Notes under the pieces: model-generated
Databases searched by the model: none
What the model was told of the DNA's origin: nothing
What the model saw: only the letters and a program-made list of their open reading frames with translations
Part shown: positions 1 through 6,203 of the stretch, piece after piece
How positions within the stretch are numbered: position 1 is the first letter of the stretch
How the letters are laid out: each line of letters opens with the position of its first letter
Position numbers and translations under genes: made by a program
NCBI GenBank assembly: GCA_902773065.1
Contig: CACYDD010000150.1
Coordinates: 1 to 18,292 of the forward strand
Length of the DNA stretch: 18,292 nt
Source of the DNA: an uncultured Ruminococcus sp.
Lineage (GTDB): Bacteria; Bacillota; Clostridia; Oscillospirales; Acutalibacteraceae
Reading direction: 5' to 3'

Positions 1-12
1 TCAAATGCATAT

Positions 13-86
13 GGACCAATAGCTCAGTTGGTTAGAGCAACCGGCTCATAACCGGTTGGTCCGGGGTTCGAGTCCCTGTTGGTCCA
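13..86 (+). tRNA. tRNA-Met (CAT anticodon)
   Basis: A complete cloverleaf folds. The acceptor stem is 13-19 with 79-85, the discriminator is A86, the anticodon stem is 40-44 with 52-56, and the loop CTCATAA places anticodon CAT at 47-49. The T arm has five pairs with loop TTCGAGT. No CCA is encoded. A CAT anticodon may be elongator Met, initiator Met or the lysidine-modified Ile tRNA. The first pair is G-C, which argues against an initiator, but elongator versus Ile2 cannot be settled by eye. Confidence 0.95.
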
Positions 87-90
87 CTGA

Positions 91-121
91 AAGCCTTGCA
101 TTTTGCAGGGCTTCAATTTTT
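91..121 (+). terminator. Terminator after the tRNA
   Basis: The segments 91-100 and 104-113 pair over ten bases with one G-U, around a three-base loop. A T-rich tail follows at 116-121. It lies five bases after the tRNA, as expected for an intrinsic terminator. Confidence 0.75.
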
Positions 122-142
122 ACAGCTTTATAGGTTATGGAA

Positions 143-177
143 GCGGATAGGAGAGATTCTTATCCGTTTTTGTTTTA
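143..177 (+). terminator. Second terminator-like hairpin
   Basis: GCGGATAGGAG pairs with TTCTTATCCGT (wobbles included) across a short AGA loop and is followed by TTTTTGTTTT. It may back up the first terminator or insulate the Fic gene from read-through. Confidence 0.5.
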
Positions 178-193
178 AAAAAGAGCAGATTTT

Positions 194-267
194 TTTCTCC
201 CAACAAGTTATTGATTTCTCCCAAAACTATGCTATAATTGGGATATAAAATCATTGTTTGGGAGAAA
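194..267. repeat. Three-copy TTTCTCCCAA operator-like repeat
   Basis: TTTCTCCCAA occurs at 194-203 and 215-224, 21 bases apart (two helical turns). Its exact reverse complement TTGGGAGAAA lies at 258-267, and a partial copy TTGGGA at 238-243. The copies bracket the -35 box, follow the -10 box and overlap the ribosome binding site. I infer a binding site for the winged helix of the downstream Fic protein or another repressor. Confidence 0.6.
211..238 (+). promoter_or_regulatory. Promoter of the Fic gene
   Basis: TTGATT (211-216) and TATAAT (233-238) are separated by 16 bases, about 38 bases before the likely start codon. One copy of the TTTCTCCCAA repeat overlaps the -35 box. Confidence 0.7.
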
Positions 268-275
268 TGACAGCT

Positions 276-1361
276 ATGAGAGAATTTGATTATTCAAAAT
301 TTCGTGACAGAACATGGGATAATGAAATCTTGTCATATATTGCGAAAATACACGAGTATAAAGGGAAACAGGAACTGTATCTCAGGCAAAAGCTGGTAGA
401 GCTTAACCGTTTGATTGAAATTGCAAAAATTCAAAGTACAGAAGCCTCTAACAGTATTGAAGGCATTGTGACTACCAGTGCAAGGTTAAAACAGCTTGTT
501 GCCGATAAAACTACCCCAAAAAACAGAGATGAAAAGGAAATTCTCGGTTACAGAAATGTTCTCAATCTTGTGCATGAAAATTATGATGTTATTTCGGTGA
601 GAAGTGGTTATATTCTGCAGCTTCACAGGGATTTGTTGAAATTTACCAATTTTTCCTATGGCGGAAAATTCAAAACAACACCAAATGAAATTTCTATGAC
701 ACTTGAAAGCGGAGAAAAAAGAGTTCTGTTCCGACCGCTTGAACCATTTGAAACAGAGGCTGCGGTTGATACAATATGTGACAGTTATCAAAAAGCATTG
801 GATAATGAATTTGTTGATGAATTGATATTAATACCTTGTTTCATTCTGGATTTTTTATGTATTCATCCGTTTAATGACGGCAACGGAAGAATGAGCAGAC
901 TGCTGACCCTGCTGCTGCTTTATAGAAGCGGATATTTTGTCGGACAATATATCAGTATTGAAAAAGCGATTGCAGATACGAAGGAAGCATATTATGATTC
1001 ATTGCGCAGGGCAGATATTGGTTGGCATGAAGGAACGAACGACCCTAAACCGTTTATCAGATACATGCTGGGGGTTATTCTTTCCTGTTATCGTGAATTT
1101 GAAAGCAGAATGAATGCTGCACAAGCCTCCGGTGCAAAAAGCACATCATATGATATTGTTAAAAGTTATGTCAGCGAAAAAGTCGGCAGATTTACAAAGC
1201 AGGAAGTACTTGAAGGATGTCCGAGTCTGGGAAGTTCGTCTGTAGAAGCAGCGATAAAAAAGCTGGTTGATGACGGCACGATCATACGGATCGGTTTGGG
1301 AAGAAGAACCATGTATGTGCGGTCAGATGCCGTTGATAGATCACAAAGACCAAATAAGTGA
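276..1361 (+). CDS. Fic family protein with C-terminal winged helix
   Basis: The product is a cytoplasmic Fic-domain enzyme; the family typically transfers AMP from ATP to a protein hydroxyl group. The core motif HPFNDGNGR starts at His197. Near the N-terminus SNSIEG (residues 58-63) fits the inhibitory (S/T)xxxE(G/N) helix, so this is a self-inhibited class II Fic protein. The last 60 or so residues (FTKQEVLEG...SVEAAIKKLVDDGTI...) look like a winged helix-turn-helix, common in Fic proteins that bind their own promoter. I chose ATG 276 because GGGAGAA at 260-266 lies about ten bases upstream; TTG 258 and ATG 267 are in frame but badly placed relative to it. At 361 aa it has the usual length for Fic-wHTH proteins. 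The target protein is unknown and no separate antitoxin is seen. Confidence 0.9.
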   Translation: MREFDYSKFRDRTWDNEILSYIAKIHEYKGKQELYLRQKLVELNRLIEIAKIQSTEASNSIEGIVTTSARLKQLVADKTTPKNRDEKEILGYRNVLNLVHENYDVISVRSGYILQLHRDLLKFTNFSYGGKFKTTPNEISMTLESGEKRVLFRPLEPFETEAAVDTICDSYQKALDNEFVDELILIPCFILDFLCIHPFNDGNGRMSRLLTLLLLYRSGYFVGQYISIEKAIADTKEAYYDSLRRADIGWHEGTNDPKPFIRYMLGVILSCYREFESRMNAAQASGAKSTSYDIVKSYVSEKVGRFTKQEVLEGCPSLGSSSVEAAIKKLVDDGTIIRIGLGRRTMYVRSDAVDRSQRPNK

Positions 1362-1423
1362 TGAATCAGCTGCAAATGGGGAATAATCATACTGATTCCT
1401 GATGAGAGGAGGCATTTGGTAAG

Positions 1424-1771
1424 ATGGAAGAAAACAAGGAGTGCTGCTGTGAGGAGATGTCCGAGCCTGCCGCAGAAATGCCGTGCTGTTCGGGCAGAAA
1501 CAAAAAACGCAGCGAGCAGGAGCAGAAAGAGCTGATGAACCGCCTGAAAAGAATTGAAGGGCAGGTGAGAGGTCTGCAAAGGATGTTGGAAAACGATGCC
1601 TACTGCCCTGATATTATCATACAGGTATCTGCCGTTAACAGTGCCCTGAACAGCTTTAACAAGCTTCTGTTGTCAAAGCATATTCGCAGCTGTGTTGTGG
1701 ACGACATCAAAGACGGCAAAGAGGACACGATCGACGAGCTTGTGCAGATGCTTCAGAAGCTGATGAAATAA
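1424..1771 (+). CDS. CsoR/RcnR-family metal-sensing repressor (copper type)
   Basis: This is a small all-helical DNA-binding repressor that releases DNA on binding metal. The family core (LMNRLKRIEGQVRGLQRML) begins near residue 37. The ligand set Cys61, His86, Cys90 has the spacing (25 and 4) of the Cu(I) site in Mycobacterium tuberculosis CsoR (C36, H61, C65), so copper sensing is the best guess; persulfide or other metal sensing is possible. The N-terminal extension of about 30 residues carries two cysteine clusters (residues 7-9 and 21-22) not needed by the core fold. AGAGGAGG at 1405-1412 precedes ATG by 11 bases. No copper ATPase or chaperone is adjacent, so its target genes lie elsewhere. 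Confidence 0.9.
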   Translation: MEENKECCCEEMSEPAAEMPCCSGRNKKRSEQEQKELMNRLKRIEGQVRGLQRMLENDAYCPDIIIQVSAVNSALNSFNKLLLSKHIRSCVVDDIKDGKEDTIDELVQMLQKLMK

Positions 1772-1772
1772 G

Positions 1773-1816
1773 AACAAGCGTATCTGAACTGTTGCGTTCA
1801 GGTACGCTTGTTTTAT
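1773..1816 (+). terminator. Terminator between convergent genes
   Basis: AACAAGCGTA pairs with TACGCTTGTT, continued inward by CTGAA with TTCAG, and is followed by TTTTATA. It lies between the repressor gene and the oppositely oriented toxin gene. A near-identical hairpin recurs at 2510-2550. Confidence 0.8.
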
Positions 1817-1823
1817 ATTACAA

Positions 1824-2138
1824 CTATTCAAAAAACCGTAGATAATCTTGTTTACCATAAAAACATCTTAGGAGATTTACAGTTTGTTTTTGTTCATCTA
1901 CCCAGTATATGACGATATAATTTTTTATGATGATTTTTCGATATCCCATAATATCGAGAGGTTCGGCACAAAGAGGATATATCAAAGGTGTATCTTTGAG
2001 TAGAACGATAGCATTATCTATTTTTTTCATTAATGATTTTGCTGCTGATTCATTTTTCAGAACAATGCTGATGTATTCAAATGTATCATTAAGGTCTCTT
2101 ATGAATTCCGGGGCAAAGATCAGTTTATATTTCGTCAT
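1824..2138 (-). CDS. RelE/ParE family toxin
   Basis: This 104-residue protein has the RelE/ParE pattern: an N-terminal strand (KYKLIFAPEFIRDLND), two helices, then strands with GYRKIIIKNYIVIYWV and a C-terminal LLRCFYGKQDYLRFF. Members either cleave ribosome-bound mRNA (RelE) or poison gyrase (ParE); the sequence alone does not decide. It overlaps the antitoxin gene upstream by 14 bases, implying translational coupling. The ribosome site is a weak AAGGAAA about ten bases upstream. The length is normal, and the reading frame is intact, so the module is probably functional. Confidence 0.85.
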   Translation of the reverse strand: MTKYKLIFAPEFIRDLNDTFEYISIVLKNESAAKSLMKKIDNAIVLLKDTPLIYPLCAEPLDIMGYRKIIIKNYIVIYWVDEQKQTVNLLRCFYGKQDYLRFFE

Positions 2139-2394
2139 AGCGAAATTTTTTCCTTATTTTTTCTAATGCCTGTTCGCCGTCAATTCCTTCTCCATTGTCA
2201 ATTTGTTTTTGTGCAATAAGAAGCTTGCGGAAAATTTCCGCTGAAGCAAGTTCTCTTTCATAAGTTTCGTTGCTCATGATCACCATATCACCATAGCCGT
2301 TTTTGGTGATAAAAACAGGATCTTTTGAACTGTGACATAATTCCGATATTTCAATCGTATTTCTTAAATCGGTAATGGGTCTTATCAGTGGCAT
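2125..2394 (-). CDS. Phd/YefM family antitoxin
   Basis: This 89-residue antitoxin begins MPLIRPITDLRNTIEISEL and continues with KDPVFITKNGYGDMVIMSNETYE, the classic Phd/YefM DNA-binding and dimerisation fold. The C-terminal tail should wrap the toxin encoded next. The start is ATG at 2394 because GGAGGT (2401-2406 on the plus strand) is six bases upstream; an in-frame ATG at 2412 lies before that site and is rejected. It is the first gene of the pair, as is usual, and probably represses the operon promoter. Confidence 0.88.
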   Translation of the reverse strand: MPLIRPITDLRNTIEISELCHSSKDPVFITKNGYGDMVIMSNETYERELASAEIFRKLLIAQKQIDNGEGIDGEQALEKIRKKFRYDEI

Positions 2395-2414
2395 ACGATT
2401 ACCTCCAATCATAT

Positions 2415-2454
2415 ATTATGTCATTATTATAACATAATTCTGTTAAAAAATCAA
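2415..2454 (-). promoter_or_regulatory. Promoter and operator of the toxin-antitoxin operon
   Basis: On the minus strand TTGATT (2449-2454) and TATAAT (2426-2431) are 17 bases apart. The -10 box is enclosed by the inverted repeat ATTATG (2415-2420) and CATAAT (2433-2438), a likely operator for the antitoxin or its complex with the toxin. Confidence 0.7.
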
Positions 2455-2509
2455 TAGTACATTAAAATATTTTGTGCTGTTTATGTACAAACAAATTAAG
2501 AAACAGCTA

Positions 2510-2552
2510 ATAAGCGTATCTGGACTGTTTCGTTCAGGTACGCTTGTTTACT
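2510..2552. repeat. Second copy of the 1773-1816 hairpin
   Basis: AAGCGTATCTGGACTGTT and TTCAGGTACGCTTGTTT repeat the hairpin at 1773-1816 with a few changes. It lies directly before the truncated antitoxin copy, in the same order as in the intact module, showing that both belong to one duplicated block. It may act as a weak terminator for the GNAT operon. Confidence 0.75.
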
Positions 2553-2563
2553 GTACAATCGGG

Positions 2564-2690
2564 TTATATTTCGTTATAGCCAAACTTTTTCCTTATTTTT
2601 TCTAATGCCTGTTCGCCGTCAATTCCTTCGCCCTTGTCAATTTGTTTTTGTGCAGCCAAGAGTTTGTGGGAAACTTTCCCCCGAGTCGTA
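2564..2690 (-). pseudogene. Truncated second copy of the Phd/YefM antitoxin
   Basis: The plus-strand segment is nearly identical to 2125-2250, the 3' end of the intact antitoxin gene. In the antitoxin frame it reads AQKQIDKGEGIDGEQALEK..., ending GYNEI and stop, compared with RYDEI in the intact copy. The toxin start codon that should overlap its end is mutated (ATG to ATA), and the toxin body is deleted up to the hairpin at 2510-2552. Similarity fades near 2690, where the GNAT reading frame enters. It is a remnant of a duplicated toxin-antitoxin block. Confidence 0.8.
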
Positions 2691-3233
2691 ATCTTCCGTT
2701 AAAATCGCCCTGACAACATGGTCGATAATTCCTTGGTTGCTGACTCCTGCCTGACGGAGAGTACCTTCGTACTGCAAGCCGCATTTTGTCATAACTTTAC
2801 CCGAATTGGGATTGTTGACGTTATGGGTTGATTCAATGCGGTTAAAGCCGGCTTCATGAAAAAGATATTTTATCACACGTCCGAAAGCTTCAGTCATGAT
2901 TCCCCTGCGCCAGTAAGCTTCACTAAGACAATATCCGACAGTCGCACAATGAATATGCTCTTTGACTTCCACAACGCTGATACTGCCGATTGCCTGACCG
3001 TTTTCTTTATATTCGATGACCCAGTTGTAAGTGCTGCCGCTTGCATAGCCGTCAATACAGCTTTGAATATATGCCCTGACATCATTAACATTAGTGTACG
3101 GCTGCCATATCAGATATTTCGTGACATTGGGATTGGCTGCCCAGTTATCAAACATATCCTGTGCATCGCTGAGTTCAAATTTTCTGAGGATAAGCCTTTC
3201 GGTTTCCAGTCGTTTTGTTCCTGTGTGGTTCAT
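2637..3233 (-). CDS. GNAT acetyltransferase, RimJ/RimL-like
   Basis: This protein transfers acetyl from acetyl-CoA to an amine. The start LETERLILRKFELSDAQDMF is typical of the RimJ/RimL branch (ribosomal-protein N-terminal or small-molecule acetylases), and YWRRGIMTEAFGRVIKYLF holds the acetyl-CoA loop (RRGIMTEA). The natural fold seems to end near ILTEDY. The last 12 or so residues are encoded inside the truncated antitoxin copy read in another frame, so the C-terminus was probably replaced when the duplication formed. The start overlaps the stop of the upstream GNAT gene (ATGA), and AAAGGAACG lies upstream. The substrate is unknown. Confidence 0.85.
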   Translation of the reverse strand: MNHTGTKRLETERLILRKFELSDAQDMFDNWAANPNVTKYLIWQPYTNVNDVRAYIQSCIDGYASGSTYNWVIEYKENGQAIGSISVVEVKEHIHCATVGYCLSEAYWRRGIMTEAFGRVIKYLFHEAGFNRIESTHNVNNPNSGKVMTKCGLQYEGTLRQAGVSNQGIIDHVVRAILTEDYDSGESFPQTLGCTKTN

Positions 3234-3724
3234 GTTGTTTCGTTCCTTTGTTTTTTTACGGTATATTTCATTGGTGTAAATCTGATGCCGTTGATTACAA
3301 GTTCCTCGCTTTGCGGTACAAAGCCGATATGTTTGTAAAAGCCCAGACCATAGGGCGAAGAATTGAGGGTGATCTCTGTCAGTTCGGGATTCTCTTTCAA
3401 CAAGTCGTTCAGCAAGTGTTGAAAAATCGCAGTTGCGATTCCCTGATGATGATATTCCTTCTTTGTGAACACAAGGCTGATGTGTGTCTCCGACTTCATA
3501 CCGATAATGCCGACAATTTTGTCACCGTCAAAAGCAGCGTAAATCGGGCAGATACCAAGTTCGCATTTTTCGATGTATTCATGATTTTCAATAACATCCC
3601 GTTTGAAAGTCTCCACCCCCTCGGGGCTGTAATCGGGGGCTTCAAACTGCATGAATACCTCATAGGCAAGGGCGATTGCCTGCTGAACTTCATTCTTGTT
3701 GATTTTTCTGATTTTGTACATCAT
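3230..3724 (-). CDS. GNAT family N-acetyltransferase
   Basis: This acetyl-CoA-dependent N-acetyltransferase has the motif A segment HISLVFTKKEYHHQGIAT, where HHQGIAT is the Q/RxxGxA loop, and the C-terminal GFYKHIGFVP typical of the fold. It begins MMYKIRKINKNEVQQAI. GGAGG (plus-strand 3730-3734) is five bases before ATG 3724 and eight before ATG 3721; either start is possible. A longer reading from GTG 3772 is rejected because it would translate the terminator hairpin. It is the first gene of a two-GNAT operon behind a regulated leader. The substrate is unknown; the attenuator makes an antibiotic or ribosome-related role worth considering, as inference only. Confidence 0.87.
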   Translation of the reverse strand: MMYKIRKINKNEVQQAIALAYEVFMQFEAPDYSPEGVETFKRDVIENHEYIEKCELGICPIYAAFDGDKIVGIIGMKSETHISLVFTKKEYHHQGIATAIFQHLLNDLLKENPELTEITLNSSPYGLGFYKHIGFVPQSEELVINGIRFTPMKYTVKKQRNETT

Positions 3725-3735
3725 GTTTTCCTCCC

Positions 3736-3774
3736 AAAAATAAAAATCGGTGAAAGCCTTTTGAGCCTTCACCG
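3736..3774 (-). terminator. Intrinsic terminator/attenuator in the GNAT leader
   Basis: On the minus strand CGGTGAAGGC pairs with GGCTTTCACCG in an 11-bp stem (one or two G-U) around CAAAA, followed by ATTTTTATTTTT. It stands between the promoter and the ribosome site of the first GNAT gene, ending two bases before that site, so it must be bypassed for expression. An upstream segment TTTCACC near 3924-3930 can pair with its first arm, giving a possible antiterminator. Confidence 0.8.
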
Positions 3775-3797
3775 TCAGATATCAAAATCAATGTTTT

Positions 3798-3911
3798 TTA
3801 TACATACCGATTCTGAAAAAAGGTGTGACAATGCGACCCGTCCGATTTTATTGTAAAATCATAACGAGGAGCATCGACGACTATGAAATTGTAGGAGTTA
3901 CACTGATACAT
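3798..3911 (-). CDS. Leader peptide of the GNAT operon (37 codons)
   Basis: A 37-codon reading frame starts at ATG 3911 (minus strand), six bases after AAGGTG, about 20 bases after the predicted transcription start. It reads MYQCNSYNFIVVDAPRYDF... and ends TAA at 3798, 23 bases before the attenuator hairpin. Good start signals, position in a terminator-containing leader and lack of similarity I can recall all fit a regulatory leader peptide. Codon content gives no obvious amino-acid run (no His or Trp block), so stalling by an antibiotic or another ligand is more likely than simple starvation control. It was too short to be called by length alone. Confidence 0.6.
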   Translation of the reverse strand: MYQCNSYNFIVVDAPRYDFTIKSDGSHCHTFFQNRYV

Positions 3912-3938
3912 TTCAATCACCTTGGTGAAATTTTTATT

Positions 3939-3967
3939 ATTATAATCCTAAAATGACGAACTGTCAA
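3939..3967 (-). promoter_or_regulatory. Consensus promoter of the GNAT operon
   Basis: On the minus strand, TTGACA (3962-3967) and TATAAT (3939-3944) are both perfect and spaced by 17 bases. Such a strong promoter more than 200 bases before the first GNAT start implies control after initiation, by the leader. Confidence 0.85.
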
Positions 3968-4072
3968 GATAATTAATTAAGAAATTTTTCTGCACTGTAG
4001 TTTTATGAAATATGTTTATGATTTTTTAACAGTTTGTATAAAATGTAACTATCTTTTTGTGGGAGAATTTGC

Positions 4073-4078
4073 TATAAT
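4073..4078 (+). promoter_or_regulatory. -10 box of the CBS-domain gene
   Basis: TATAAT at 4073-4078 lies 32 bases before the GTG start. No good -35 hexamer is visible at normal spacing. Confidence 0.35.
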
Positions 4079-4110
4079 AAACTTAACAATAATTTTAAGG
4101 GGCTGAGCCT

Positions 4111-4530
4111 GTGAATATTTTCTATTTGCTGAAACCGAAATCAACAGTTTCGTACCTTTATAAAACCAATACCATCCGTCAGGGACTTGAAAAAATGCGT
4201 GCGCATGGCTTTACCGATATACCGGTACTTGATGATAACGGAGAGTACCTCGGCACTGTAAGCGAGGGGGATTTCCTCTGGCATTTGCTGAGGTTCAAGG
4301 ATGATGATATCCGTTCGCAGGAATCTTACTATATCATTGATATCGTGAACGAGGAACGCAACCTTCCTGTAAAAACCAATATCACAATGGACGAACTGCT
4401 TCTGCGTGTTATGCACCAGAATTTTGTTCCTGTGATCGATGACAGAAATATTTTTATCGGAATCATCACAAGAAAGGATATCATCAAATATTTTTACGAT
4501 AAAGAACACGAAAGTGTAACAACCGAATAA
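4111..4530 (+). CDS. Tandem CBS-domain protein
   Basis: The 139-residue protein is made of two CBS domains and nothing else. The first is around residues 14-70, with TIRQGLEKMRAHGFTDIPVLDDNGEY followed by LGTVSEGDFLW; the second is around 85-130, with ITMDELLLRVMHQNFVPVID and IGIITRKDIIKYF. CBS pairs bind adenine nucleotides and regulate partner proteins; the partner is not apparent here. The start is GTG 4111, eight bases after AAGGGG. It stands alone, divergent from the GNAT operon. Confidence 0.9.
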   Translation: MNIFYLLKPKSTVSYLYKTNTIRQGLEKMRAHGFTDIPVLDDNGEYLGTVSEGDFLWHLLRFKDDDIRSQESYYIIDIVNEERNLPVKTNITMDELLLRVMHQNFVPVIDDRNIFIGIITRKDIIKYFYDKEHESVTTE

Positions 4531-4582
4531 TTTCATTTGGAAGAATATTACAAAACCTTTATACTAATGACATACTGTTTGT

Positions 4583-4611
4583 TTGACAATGCTTTAACAA
4601 TGCCTTATAAT
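4583..4611 (+). promoter_or_regulatory. Consensus promoter of the tatD operon
   Basis: TTGACA (4583-4588) and TATAAT (4606-4611) are both perfect with a 17-base spacer, 38 bases before the tatD start. Confidence 0.88.
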
Positions 4612-4648
4612 TTAATAGGAAATTCTGATAAATAAGGAAATAAATTGT

Positions 4649-5431
4649 ATGAACGATATTTTTGACACACATTCTCATTATGACGATAAAGCATTTGATA
4701 CAGACAGAGACAGCGTACTTTCGGGTCTTACGGAAAAAGGCGTGTGCGCTGTTGTGAATCAGGGAACAGACCTGAATACATCAAAATTTTCTTTGGAGCT
4801 TGCAGAAAAATATCCTCATGTCTATGCGGCTGTCGGACTGCACCCCGAATGTCTTGACGAGAACAGCCTCAGTGATATTGAAGAGATCAAAAAACTTGCC
4901 GCTCATCCAAAGGCAGTGGCAATCGGTGAAATCGGACTGGATTATTACTATGATATCCCCAAGGAACTGCAAAAACAGGTTTTTATCCGACAGCTGGAGC
5001 TTGCCAATGAGCTTTCTATGCCTGTGAACATACATGACAGAGAAGCTCACGGAGATACGCTTGAAATATTAAAAAAATATTGCCCGAAGGGTATCCTTCA
5101 CTGTTTTTCGGGAAGTGTGGAAATGGCAAGGGAGATTATCAAACTTGGTATGTATATCGGCATAGGCGGTGTTGTTACCTTTAAGAACGCCAGAAAAACC
5201 GTTGAAGTGTGTGAGGATATTCCGCTGGAAAGAATCGTCCTTGAAACAGACTGTCCGTATCTTGCCCCTGTGCCGCTGCGAGGAAAGCGCAATGATTCCT
5301 CGCTGATCGTCCATACTGCACAGCGGATTGCGGAAATTAAGGGAATTACCGTGGAACAGGTGCTTATTGCGACAAAACATAATGCGGAAAGCGTATATAA
5401 TGTAAGCGTTGAAACGGAGGGGTGTATATGA
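4649..5431 (+). CDS. TatD family metal-dependent hydrolase (DNase)
   Basis: TatD enzymes are cytoplasmic TIM-barrel metallo-hydrolases with 3'-5' exonuclease activity, linked to DNA quality control. The full metal set is visible: THSH (His8, His10), GEIGLD (Glu94), NIHDRE (His129), ILHCFSG (His151) and ETDCPYL (Asp201). At 260 aa it is full length. ATG 4649 follows AAGGAA by nine bases. It is first in a three-gene operon: its TGA overlaps the ATG of the next gene. The usual clostridial partner order (metG-tatD-rnmV) is not present. The call is firm at family level; the exact substrate is not. Confidence 0.93.
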   Translation: MNDIFDTHSHYDDKAFDTDRDSVLSGLTEKGVCAVVNQGTDLNTSKFSLELAEKYPHVYAAVGLHPECLDENSLSDIEEIKKLAAHPKAVAIGEIGLDYYYDIPKELQKQVFIRQLELANELSMPVNIHDREAHGDTLEILKKYCPKGILHCFSGSVEMAREIIKLGMYIGIGGVVTFKNARKTVEVCEDIPLERIVLETDCPYLAPVPLRGKRNDSSLIVHTAQRIAEIKGITVEQVLIATKHNAESVYNVSVETEGCI

Positions 5432-6177
5432 AAGCTTTGGTGACAGGGGCAAGCTCGGGAATCGGAAGAGATATCGCCCGTGCGCTTGTATGCAGGGGCT
5501 GGGATGTGATATTGGTCGCAAGACGAGCAGACAGGCTGATGGAACTGAAAAAAGAACTGGGGAAACACGCCAGCTGTGTACGCTGTGATGTATCACGTGT
5601 GGAGGAATGTATCAAGCTTCATGAGGTTCTCCGAAAGCAAGATATCGAAATGCTCGTGAACTGTGCCGGCTTCGGACTTTGCGGATTCTTTACGGAAACA
5701 TCCCTTGATAAGGAACTGGAAATGATCGATACCAATATCAAAGCCGTTCATGTCCTGACAAAGCTGTTTTTGCAGGATTTTATGCTGAAAAATAAAGGCT
5801 ATATCCTGAATGTGGCTTCCATCGCAGGATTTTTCTCCGGACCGCTGATGGCAACCTATTATGCGACAAAGAATTATGTTGTCAGCATGACAGGCGCAAT
5901 TTATGAGGAACTGAGACGCAGGGGAAGCAGTGTCAAAATCAGTGCACTCTGCCCCGGACCTGTTGATACAGAATTCAACAAGGTGGCTCATGTGAAGTTT
6001 TCTTCTGCACCGATCGACAGCAAAACAGCGGCAACGCAGGCACTGGATGGTATGATGGCAGGGAAACTGTACATTGTTCCTACAGTCAAAATGAAATGCC
6101 TGAAATTTGTCAAACGGCTTCTGCCCGACAAAACCATTACGCATTTTTGCTATAGTTTTCAAAAGAAAAAGAGATAG
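5428..6177 (+). CDS. Short-chain dehydrogenase/reductase
   Basis: This is a classical NAD(P)-dependent SDR with a Rossmann fold. The cofactor motif TGASSGIG starts at residue 6, NCAG follows the fourth strand, and the catalytic set is Ser131, Tyr144 and Lys148 (TYYATK). SALCPGPVDT follows as in typical family members. ATG 5428 is chosen because GGAGG at 5416-5420 is seven bases upstream and it forms an ATGA overlap with tatD; a GTG at 5422 lies inside that ribosome site. The arginine in ARRADRL after the second strand suggests NADPH preference. The substrate is unknown. Confidence 0.92.
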   Translation: MKALVTGASSGIGRDIARALVCRGWDVILVARRADRLMELKKELGKHASCVRCDVSRVEECIKLHEVLRKQDIEMLVNCAGFGLCGFFTETSLDKELEMIDTNIKAVHVLTKLFLQDFMLKNKGYILNVASIAGFFSGPLMATYYATKNYVVSMTGAIYEELRRRGSSVKISALCPGPVDTEFNKVAHVKFSSAPIDSKTAATQALDGMMAGKLYIVPTVKMKCLKFVKRLLPDKTITHFCYSFQKKKR

Positions 6178-6203
6178 TTTTGAAGAAAAAGGTGACATTA
6201 TAT

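Noticed and set aside
3215..3856. Plus-strand open frame over the GNAT genes and leader
   Set aside because: It opposes two clear GNAT genes and has no plausible start signals.
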